Program-made: the position numbers and the translations under genes
Notes under the pieces: model-generated
The model's database searches: none
Told to the model about the DNA's origin: nothing
What the model saw: only the letters and a program-made list of their open reading frames with translations
Shown here: positions 1 through 5,756 of the stretch, one piece after another
How the letters are laid out: each line of letters begins with the position of its first letter
Position numbering within the stretch: the stretch's first letter is position 1
Origin: JBDREA01 sp043820265
GTDB taxonomy: Archaea > Altiarchaeota > Altiarchaeia > IMC4 > JBDREA01
Direction of reading: 5' to 3'
Assembly (NCBI GenBank): GCA_043820265.1
Contig: JBDREA010000008.1
Location: 1 to 8,834, forward strand
DNA: 8,834 bases

Positions 1-48
1 ATTAATTTAGATTTATAATATTATGCAGATTAAAATATATCTTATACA

Positions 49-113
49 TAAAATGAAAAAATATCCTTCGTTTTATATAATTCTTATAGCGAAGAAAAAA
101 CATTCGTTATATT
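49..113 (-). terminator. T-rich terminator region after the integrase
   Basis: Immediately after the integrase stop the minus strand has T6 at 100-95, an imperfect inverted repeat CTTCG (66-70)/CGAAG (90-94), and a second T6 at 61-56. Archaeal termination relies mainly on such T tracts. The block 66-112 is a diverged copy of 1049-1096. Positions 1-48 are plain AT-rich DNA with nothing I can identify. Confidence 0.4.
66..112. repeat. Diverged direct repeat, left copy
   Basis: This shares CTTCGTTTTA at its left end and CGAAGAAAAAA near its right end, followed by a C-TTC-T-TATAT pattern, with 1049-1096 in the same orientation. The middle is AT-rich and not conserved. The two copies bracket the integrase gene and its upstream region about 983 bp apart. 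They could be related terminators, binding sites or old recombination sites. Confidence 0.4.
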
Positions 114-725
114 TTACTCAAAATCTGCGCGATCATAGGCCTCCCGGATCTGCTCTGGTGCGAGCTTGCTATAAATCTGGGTCGTAGTAAGCCTTTTATG
201 CCCGACTTGTTGTTGGACCGCAGTGATCGGTATTTTGGCCATGAGAGCATCTACGATATGGGTGTGTCGGAGAGTATGTGGGGTCACTTTTCGAAGCATT
301 CTGCCATTTGTATCTTTTGCGTAAAATTGCTGTATTCCAGCTCTTATAGCGTATTTGTCAAGCATCTGTTGTATCCGCCTGGTGGTTAGATTCCCTTTCT
401 GCCTTGAAAGGAAAAGAAAGCTTTCCTTTCGTTTTTCAAGAGAAAGGTATCCCTTGATGTCGTTTAACAAATCCTGGTTTATCCTGACGGTTCTGCCTTC
501 ATTGATCTTAGTATTTTCAGCAGGGATCCTGATGAATCTCTTGTCAAAGTCTATGTGCTCGATTTTCATAAGGCAAAGCTCACCTACCCTGCAGCCGGAA
601 TCATGAAGCAGACGAACGATGAGCTTGTCTCTGGGATTGTCAATTGCCTCTTTTAGAGAGGACCATTCGTCCTTGTCCAGATATTTTATCGTCTCTTGAA
701 ATTTTTTCCTTTCTGAGTTTCGCAT
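114..725 (-). CDS. Tyrosine recombinase/integrase, compact catalytic-domain form
   Basis: Site-specific recombinase that cuts and rejoins DNA through a covalent phosphotyrosine. Counted from the preferred start (203 aa), the full catalytic set is visible: Arg46 in DSGCRVGEL, Lys73 in the beta-hairpin, His150 and Arg153 in PHTLRHTH, His176 in VGHKRL and nucleophile Tyr185. The catalytic fold begins around residue 11, so the usual N-terminal core-binding domain (about 80-100 aa in XerA/XerD-like proteins) is essentially absent. I chose ATG 725 because GAGGTG at 734-739 lies 8 nt upstream. The frame stays open to another ATG at 797 (227 aa), which has no Shine-Dalgarno sequence but could be read from a leaderless transcript. 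The stop is TAA at 114-116, followed by a T-rich tract. The nearest gene is the large membrane protein, 416 bp upstream of the longer start. Likely an element integrase or a local DNA-rearranging recombinase; its target site is unknown. The family call is firm, the start less so. Confidence 0.93.
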   Translation of the reverse strand: MRNSERKKFQETIKYLDKDEWSSLKEAIDNPRDKLIVRLLHDSGCRVGELCLMKIEHIDFDKRFIRIPAENTKINEGRTVRINQDLLNDIKGYLSLEKRKESFLFLSRQKGNLTTRRIQQMLDKYAIRAGIQQFYAKDTNGRMLRKVTPHTLRHTHIVDALMAKIPITAVQQQVGHKRLTTTQIYSKLAPEQIREAYDRADFE

Positions 726-733
726 TACGTGAG

Positions 734-739
734 CACCTC
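734..739 (-). promoter_or_regulatory. Shine-Dalgarno site deciding the integrase start
   Basis: On the minus strand this reads GAGGTG, a strong match to the archaeal 16S tail complement, 8 nt before ATG 725-723. No comparable site precedes ATG 797. It favours the 203-aa product and would make the upstream in-frame codons a leader. Confidence 0.65.
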
Positions 740-750
740 TATCTGATTGC

Positions 751-798
751 AATACGAAAGTGGGTGCTATATGCTGATTTCTATTCCACTTTCGCATT
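751..798 (-). promoter_or_regulatory. Long inverted repeat, possible leader hairpin upstream of the integrase
   Basis: Arms 751-763 (AATACGAAAGTGG) and 786-798 (CCACTTTCGCATT) are complementary at 12 of 13 positions, and the mismatch becomes a G-U pair in minus-strand RNA. The loop is 22 nt. A transcript starting upstream of 798 could fold here, burying ATG 797 in the stem and ending about 12 nt before the Shine-Dalgarno site. If transcription starts near 793 the stem is shortened. It may equally be a pair of protein-binding sites in DNA. Confidence 0.45.
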
Positions 799-813
799 AC
801 TATTACAAATGCG

Positions 814-830
814 AAATTAAAAGCTTTTCG
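814..830 (-). promoter_or_regulatory. Candidate archaeal promoter of the integrase (BRE plus TATA-like box)
   Basis: The minus strand reads CGAAAAGC followed by TTTTAATTT (822-814), a purine-rich BRE-like stretch next to a TATA-like box. The usual spacing would place the transcription start near 790-797, at or just before ATG 797. The inverted repeat 790-816 overlaps the box, so a bound protein there would block it. Prediction by eye only. Confidence 0.4.
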
Positions 831-1027
831 GTTCTGGATCTTCTAAAACGCAAAAAACCTCGAAAATACATGGATTAAACACCGAAAAAACCTGATCTAG
901 TGCAAGTTCAGTAACCAACTATGTTACAGGATATCGGTTTTTGAATAATACCTTTGTCCAAATATTGTTAATTGGATTAGCCCCTAACGAAAACAACAAT
1001 AGAAGGAAAATACTTCGCAAAATTCCT

Positions 1028-1048
1028 AAATATCTACGAAAGATATTT
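1028..1048. repeat. Perfect 8-bp inverted repeat, 5-nt loop
   Basis: AAATATCT (1028-1035) and AGATATTT (1041-1048) are exact complements around ACGAA. The right arm overlaps by 3 bp the left arm of the next inverted repeat (1046-1080), so only one hairpin can form fully at a time. Confidence 0.65.
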
Positions 1049-1080
1049 CTTCGTTTTAAAAATAATATTAAACGAAGAAA
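1046..1080 (-). terminator. Perfect 11-bp inverted repeat; possible terminator of the large gene
   Basis: TTTCTTCGTTT (1046-1056) and AAACGAAGAAA (1070-1080) are exact complements with a 13-bp spacer. In minus-strand sense it lies about 134 bp after the stop codon of the large membrane protein, and T7 (1084-1078) runs into the first arm. It could end that transcript, or be a palindromic protein-binding site; the symmetry does not decide between them. Confidence 0.5.
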
Positions 1081-1096
1081 AAAACTTCATTTATAT
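1049..1096. repeat. Diverged direct repeat, right copy
   Basis: This is the partner of 66-112, in the same orientation, and contains most of the 11-bp inverted repeat. Both ends match the left copy (10 of 10 at the left end; CGAAGAAAAAA near the right), while the central 15 bp do not. Confidence 0.4.
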
Positions 1097-1213
1097 CAAT
1101 TCAAATAACGAACTAAAAAAATTCATAAACTAAAATAGATATATTATCAAAGCATAACTAAATTAGATATTATGAAAAGAATAAAACAAAATATTCACAT
1201 TATATAGATTAAA

Positions 1214-4200
1214 TCATTCCTTTTTCTTCTTTGTCTCTCTAAGCCGACTATTAATATAAGTCAGAGGATTCGATCCAGAAGATGATGCCTCCTCCATAAA
1301 TATCCGAACATCCTCCGCCCGATCAAGATTAGCCATCAACACTTCATTAAACCTCATCAAGTCCTCGTGATCCATATGAAGCTTATTCAGCTCAAACATG
1401 AAAGCAGGACCGGCGGAAGAGCCGACCTCTGAAAATATTTCAAGCTTGTCAAAGAATCGCTTCTCAGCATCCCCCGCCAGGATTCCTTCCTCTTCACTAT
1501 GATGGGCCATAATCTCACCAATCGAGGCAGGACTAACGCGATTTAACTTCTCGATTACTCCCCTCACACCCGCTCCTTCAGGCACATCCCAACGAACGCC
1601 AAAATTATCCCTTAAAGTAAAAAGGTCAGAGATCATCTTTTGTTCTCCAACCAACTCCTCCTGATGTAACAACCACTCCTGAGTCTCCTCCTTCAAATCC
1701 TCGAACTTATCCCAATTAAACTCATCATACTTCACCTTAGTATCTGCTCGAACTTTATTCAAATCTCGTTCAGAATCCGCACGCACATGAGCTAAATCCG
1801 TTTGAGCATCGAGATTAGTAAGATCAGGTCCCACAGAATCTGGCACTGGCCCACCAGCCGGAGCCGGAACTCCAGACAACTTATCTATCTGTTTTTGCAA
1901 TCCGCTCTCAGGATTCTTTTCTACTATGTTTCCTAGGATCTTACGAATATCTGAATTTTCCTTCGCGCTCCAGTCTACACCATATTTGTCTTTTAAGGCA
2001 AACAACCTGCCAAGATTATCTGCTCCGTGCTCTGGATCCTCAATCATCTGGTCACCCAGCCATCTCTTGATTTCTGGGTCTAGTGAACCTACGTATCTAC
2101 CCCACTCAATGTCTCTGTTAGAACCTGGAGCCCTCGTTTTTCCGCTACGGAACGCAAGGAGCATATCCATACTGTGCTGTCCGCCCTTCTTGATGATAGG
2201 TTCGAGCAAATGGGTCCTACTGCTCTTAAGGATATAATCTGTCTCCATTTCACGCCAATCGAGTTGATAGGCAAGTCGAGATAGAGCTGAAAGATTAGCC
2301 CGCGCCATCTCAGGATTAGCATCTATCACATGTTCTTTCACCCACTTCCAGGTTGATTCATCAGTCCAATTTATCTCTCTGCCCAACATGAATTTGTCGG
2401 TGGCAAACGTATTGTCCACCATAGTCCCTCCAGAAGAGAACCAACGGATAATCTCTGTCGCATGATCTGGATGATCGTTCAGAATCGATTCTAATTTTGG
2501 GATAACTACATGATATGGCTGCTCCAACGTTCCGTCATCATACCATCTCCTGTAGTGAGGGACGTCCCAATCTAGTCCACGTTGCTTCATTGATCCAAGA
2601 CCCTCCAATATTTCAACTGAATTCGTCTGTTCTTGGATAACTCTCTTTATGAGATCCCTGACTTTCGGATCCTCATAGTTAACACTTACTTCCTCGCGAG
2701 TTTCAAGAGTGGGTCCTCTTAGAATATGCTGCATCTGATGAAGCTGGAAACCAATTGCAGCAGATTTGTTGGGATCTGTCACTCCTGCTTCACCTAAAAT
2801 ACCTCTAACTGTAGAATCGGATTCCCATCCTTTATCCAAGAGAGTATCTTCCATCTTTAACGAGTCCCCCTTTGACTCGACGATAGAATGCCCCACTGTT
2901 ACTGGAGCTGACACCCCAGTGGGAGCTTTAGGTGGTTGAAACGCCTCGGCTGGTTGGCTCGCTCCGATGCCGACACTCATCATTATCGATGCAAACCCTA
3001 TTCCTAGACCACGACCTGTTCCGCCTTTGAGTTTAGACCAAAAAGACTGGCTTTTTGCAGGACTACCAGTTCCCCCTAAACCTTTTTCAACCTTAGGAGT
3101 AGCTTCTGATCCTATTGCTACTGCTATGGTTTCTCCCTTTTTTCTGAGTTCCTGGGTGAGTTCAGATAAGATCAGGCCTTCTTTTTCAGCTCTAGACATC
3201 ATCGTCCACGAGGTTCCTGCACGGTTCATGGCAGATGCAACTGCTCGACCCCTAACATCTTCCCATGCACCTGTTCCTTCGAGATGAGCTTGTATTCCTT
3301 GGAGTTTTGGATCAGTGATTTCTGGCACCATGAAGCCTTCTGATGTTGGGGGGGGAGTTTTTCCTGTCGGTGCAGTTGTTGTTGGAGGAATCCCTGCCAC
3401 TTTTCCTTCTGGGGCGCCAGTAGTAGTAGGACCTTTCCCTGGTGCTCCTTTTCCCCCGGTGGAGGGAGTTTTTGCTTTTTCCTTTTCTGCAAGTGCTCCT
3501 GATTCCCCTTTGGCTGCTGCAGTTTTTTCGGCTCTTGCTCTTTGTTTTTCAGTCGCACTCTCCAATCTTTCAGGTAAGGATTTTTCAGCTTTTGAATATT
3601 TTTGTTGGATTTTTTCGAGGGTCCCTCTCTTCTGGGCTTTCTCCATCTCTTTTTGGATCGGATCTTCTTCGTTATCGATTCTTGAGTCGAATCCTTTTTT
3701 AGCGGCTGTTATCTCTGCTTTACGTGCATTTTTCAGTCTGTTATTTGCCTGTTCTATTGCCTTGTTCTTCGCTTGTTCAGGAGTTAACTGCTTTCTTTCC
3801 TCTTCTCCTTTCTTAGCTGCAGCCGGGCTCCCAGCTCCAGATATTTCACCTCCAGGTGCAGGTTCACCTCCCGTGCCTGCAGTCTCGGTTTGCAGGGGCG
3901 TTCGTTCAGGGGTATGAGGATCTCTTTGAAACGGCTTTATCCCATCGATGCTTTCCGAATCTACTTTAACGTCTGGTGTTGGAGCCATTCCTCCTTCCGC
4001 ACCTGCCCCCCCTAAACTGGCTCCTCCCACAGCGGCTGGGGCAAGTGACCCGCCGGGGGAGCTATGAGATCCCGTTTCATAGCCGATGCCTCCTCCTCTT
4101 GTGAGGAGGGAACCTGTGGGTTTACCGCTAGTTTGGGAGGTGAACCGGCCTTTCGGATGCGGCCCCCAGGCCCTCATAGTCATTTCTCTATTGAAGTACG

Positions 4201-5680
4201 AAGGTCTGAGGGTCCTTCCTTTGCCTGATCCATAAACAACCGAATAATCGCTCTGTGATTGAGACTTTCCCCTTCCCGATTCATTTTCTTCACTAAATGA
4301 GCTGTCTATGTCTCCTTCATTACGTGTTCGAGATGACTTATTTCCTGAGATGATTTCTCCAAAAGAAGGCGCATATTCGGGGCGCTGGAGGACGGACAAT
4401 CCCACACCTGAGATACTTCCTGTGCTGGAATCATAGGCGTAGCTCCTTTCTGCGGTGCTGACGAATTTGTCGCCTCCTTGAGGGTAGATTGAGGGTGCAA
4501 AGCCGGCTTCGCTTCCATGTTTCCCCCAGTATAAGTGGCTCATGGCCGCCCCATCCCACATCGGCCCCCTAGCACCTGTGGGTGCGGCTGACGGTCCTCC
4601 ACGGGCGGACTCACCCATGCTTTGACCCATGAAAGTCTGACCTGCAGCCCCGGCAAGTGCTTCGCCAACAGGAGAACCTCTAAGCATGAATCCAACAAAA
4701 CGGGTTCCGGCAGTTCCACCCATCGTAGAGTACGCGTGAACCACTGCGCCAAACCAGCTTGAAAGCTTCATCATGAAAAGTGGCGACAAAACGACTCCAA
4801 GCAGTCCCCCTGCAGTTAGCAAAAATCCAACGCCAGAGTCTTGCAATCCGGCGACGGCAATAACAACAAACAATGCTTGAATCACTTGAATGAAAATTGC
4901 CAGATAAGTGAACTTTAAAAGAGAGTTTCCAAGACCCCTCGTATAACTAAAGTAATAAAGGAAAAGCGTCAACGGAAAAATCGCCGCAAAAAGCATTATC
5001 AAGATGAAGCGAAACGTAACCATTAATAGTGCAACAGTCGCGAAGGCTAGAATGACTATTGCCACGAGAAACTGGCTTGTCGTAGCCTCCCAAATGCTTG
5101 TGAAGATATCTGTTTCATAATTTGCACCGATTGAGTCGAACATCTGCTCAACCATCCAGGATGAAACATCTAATATAAACTGTAAGAGGATAGGGGAAAG
5201 AGACACAATCACCATACCAGTCATCAATTCAAACAATAATTCTTTGGTCTTCATCCGCCCTCTGGGAGTTCCCACGCTCATGATGAGATAAATCCCCAAA
5301 AAAAGTATCAAAAGAACGTACATGGGCATCAGGGTCTTTAAAAATATCATCTGTGAATCCCGGATTAATACGTTCCGGGGAAGTTCGATTGTACCCAGGA
5401 ATTCAGCATCGTATTCGCAGGTGTTGCCATTTTCCGGGTAAACGCACGGATTAAGCTTCAACATCACAAGCATTAGGCTGTATGAGGAAATGGTCTGTTC
5501 TTCTAGCCAGTTGCTTATGTCCTGTATCATTGAATTGAACAGTCCCTGTCCCTGTTCCTGGAAACCCTGACCTGTTTCGGCATCTTGTGCTCCAACGAAG
5601 TTTACACTGAGCATTAAAATAGAAAAAACAGATATCAGGCACAGTATTTGTGATTTCTTGTTCTTACTGCCAGGATCCAT
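1214..5680 (-). CDS. Giant membrane protein: VirB6/TrbL/CedA-like multi-helix domain, disordered linker, C-terminal Trp-helical repeats
   Basis: This protein of 1,488 aa (ATG 5680; a TTG three codons upstream is also in frame) is not one I recognise by name. Residues 1-31 form a signal peptide or first helix after a Lys-rich start. Residues 32-115 are predicted extracytoplasmic, with Cys79 and Cys88 able to pair. Hydrophobic helices lie near 116-135, 149-173, 202-223, 224-244, 258-278 and 282-306. Residues ~333-790 are Gly/Ser/Pro/Ala-rich, with a charged helical stretch at 624-737. A weak hydrophobic segment follows at ~892-908. From ~945 to the end there are degenerate helical repeats with conserved Trp. 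The N-terminal architecture recalls VirB6/TrbL/CedA channel proteins of DNA-transfer machines, and the integrase next door fits a mobile element. However, I see no family-specific motif and no ATPase partner. A large surface or secretion-channel protein is the alternative. The gene is firm; the function is inferred. Confidence 0.9.
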   Translation of the reverse strand: MDPGSKNKKSQILCLISVFSILMLSVNFVGAQDAETGQGFQEQGQGLFNSMIQDISNWLEEQTISSYSLMLVMLKLNPCVYPENGNTCEYDAEFLGTIELPRNVLIRDSQMIFLKTLMPMYVLLILFLGIYLIMSVGTPRGRMKTKELLFELMTGMVIVSLSPILLQFILDVSSWMVEQMFDSIGANYETDIFTSIWEATTSQFLVAIVILAFATVALLMVTFRFILIMLFAAIFPLTLFLYYFSYTRGLGNSLLKFTYLAIFIQVIQALFVVIAVAGLQDSGVGFLLTAGGLLGVVLSPLFMMKLSSWFGAVVHAYSTMGGTAGTRFVGFMLRGSPVGEALAGAAGQTFMGQSMGESARGGPSAAPTGARGPMWDGAAMSHLYWGKHGSEAGFAPSIYPQGGDKFVSTAERSYAYDSSTGSISGVGLSVLQRPEYAPSFGEIISGNKSSRTRNEGDIDSSFSEENESGRGKSQSQSDYSVVYGSGKGRTLRPSYFNREMTMRAWGPHPKGRFTSQTSGKPTGSLLTRGGGIGYETGSHSSPGGSLAPAAVGGASLGGAGAEGGMAPTPDVKVDSESIDGIKPFQRDPHTPERTPLQTETAGTGGEPAPGGEISGAGSPAAAKKGEEERKQLTPEQAKNKAIEQANNRLKNARKAEITAAKKGFDSRIDNEEDPIQKEMEKAQKRGTLEKIQQKYSKAEKSLPERLESATEKQRARAEKTAAAKGESGALAEKEKAKTPSTGGKGAPGKGPTTTGAPEGKVAGIPPTTTAPTGKTPPPTSEGFMVPEITDPKLQGIQAHLEGTGAWEDVRGRAVASAMNRAGTSWTMMSRAEKEGLILSELTQELRKKGETIAVAIGSEATPKVEKGLGGTGSPAKSQSFWSKLKGGTGRGLGIGFASIMMSVGIGASQPAEAFQPPKAPTGVSAPVTVGHSIVESKGDSLKMEDTLLDKGWESDSTVRGILGEAGVTDPNKSAAIGFQLHQMQHILRGPTLETREEVSVNYEDPKVRDLIKRVIQEQTNSVEILEGLGSMKQRGLDWDVPHYRRWYDDGTLEQPYHVVIPKLESILNDHPDHATEIIRWFSSGGTMVDNTFATDKFMLGREINWTDESTWKWVKEHVIDANPEMARANLSALSRLAYQLDWREMETDYILKSSRTHLLEPIIKKGGQHSMDMLLAFRSGKTRAPGSNRDIEWGRYVGSLDPEIKRWLGDQMIEDPEHGADNLGRLFALKDKYGVDWSAKENSDIRKILGNIVEKNPESGLQKQIDKLSGVPAPAGGPVPDSVGPDLTNLDAQTDLAHVRADSERDLNKVRADTKVKYDEFNWDKFEDLKEETQEWLLHQEELVGEQKMISDLFTLRDNFGVRWDVPEGAGVRGVIEKLNRVSPASIGEIMAHHSEEEGILAGDAEKRFFDKLEIFSEVGSSAGPAFMFELNKLHMDHEDLMRFNEVLMANLDRAEDVRIFMEEASSSGSNPLTYINSRLRETKKKKE
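1499..2848 (-). repeat. Protein-level degenerate helical repeats (about 75-88 aa) in the giant protein
   Basis: Counted from ATG 5680, units lie at ~1000-1087, 1102-1180, 1190-1267 and 1320-1394, with a leading half unit at 945-982. Each starts with a hydrophobic-Asn/Glu-Trp/Tyr step (Tyr1002, Trp1105, Trp1193, Trp1323), then a helix, then L-x3-K/R...G/L-V/L-D/R-Trp (Trp1038, 1142, 1237, 1364), then a second helix pair, most copies with a Pro. VRGI/VRGV recurs in the half unit and the last unit. A Pro-rich insert plus an 11-residue VRAD repeat separates units 3 and 4. The pattern suggests an alpha-solenoid. I do not know a named family with it. Confidence 0.55.
3311..4684 (-). other. Low-complexity, probably disordered linker with a charged helical stretch
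   Basis: Residues ~333-790 are dominated by Gly, Ser, Pro, Ala and Thr. Residues 624-737 (DNA 3470-3811) instead carry alternating Lys/Glu/Ala typical of a long charged helix or coiled coil. The biased composition keeps other frames open here, which gives long but meaningless reading frames on the opposite strand. Confidence 0.6.
4763..5335 (-). other. Polytopic membrane domain of the giant protein
   Basis: Six hydrophobic helices (residues ~116-306) follow the N-terminal signal. The loop at 136-147 is rich in Arg and Lys and is probably cytoplasmic. By alternation the 174-201 loop would then lie outside. Two helices at 202-244 are joined by a very short Arg-containing turn. Helix count and packing resemble VirB6/TrbL-type channel subunits; this is a topology argument only. 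Confidence 0.6.
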
Positions 5681-5689
5681 CTTTAACAA

Positions 5690-5756
5690 TAATATATGAT
5701 ATTAAATTATAGGTAGAAGAAGGATAAATAACCCTTTAGGTCCGGTAATAGACTGC
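5690..5756 (-). promoter_or_regulatory. Gap between glmS and the giant gene: candidate promoter
   Basis: On the minus strand CCTAAAGGG (5740-5732) is followed by TTATTTAT (5731-5724), a plausible BRE plus TATA-like box, giving a start near 5702 and a short leader of about 22 nt. A second AT-rich stretch at 5710-5692 could instead drive a leaderless transcript. There is no Shine-Dalgarno site before ATG 5680 or TTG 5689. T/C-rich sequence at 5723-5711 might end the glmS transcript. Confidence 0.35.

Larger units (their letters stand above)
718..816. repeat. Four alternating 9-bp sites (AATRCGAAA) over the integrase promoter and start
   Basis: The 9-mer AATRCGAAA, or its complement, occurs four times: TTTCGCATT at 718-726, AATACGAAA at 751-759, TTTCGCATT at 790-798 and AATGCGAAA at 808-816. 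Orientation alternates. The last two form a perfect inverted repeat with a 9-bp spacer (790-816) that lies between a TATA-like box and ATG 797. The first covers ATG 725. This layout fits operator half-sites for an autoregulated integrase, or arm/core sites bound by the recombinase itself. The copies are seen directly; what binds them is inferred. Confidence 0.7.
798..1213. other. AT-rich intergenic region between the large gene and the integrase
   Basis: These 416 bp hold no credible protein gene and no RNA gene that I recognise. Contents are half of the AATRCGAAA array and the candidate integrase promoter at the left, two abutting inverted repeats at 1028-1080, a repeat copy at 1049-1096, and AACGAA/TTCGTT words at 986-991, 1050-1055, 1071-1076 and 1107-1112. 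The stretch 830-985 shows only AT-rich sequence without clear structure. Confidence 0.6.

Noticed and set aside
198..606. Plus-strand open frames over the integrase
   Set aside because: They are antisense to an integrase with an intact active site, and are short, with no recognisable domain or ribosome site.
751..798. Invertible promoter segment flanked by the 13-bp inverted repeat
   Set aside because: The 22-bp spacer is too short for inversion by a tyrosine recombinase; a hairpin or binding-site pair is more likely.
986..1112. Archaeal replication origin (ORB) based on AACGAA words
   Set aside because: The G-rich part of ORB elements is missing and no Cdc6/Orc1 gene is nearby; kept only as a word-cluster observation.
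798..1213. CRISPR array or tRNA attachment site in the AT-rich gap
   Set aside because: No regularly spaced repeats with unique spacers, and no cloverleaf or GTTCGA-type T-loop on either strand.
3315..3917. Open frame of 200 codons on the plus strand inside the giant gene
   Set aside because: It lies antisense to the low-complexity linker, whose biased codons leave opposite frames open. Its translation is a Phe/Ser/Pro-rich string without motifs and has no start signal.
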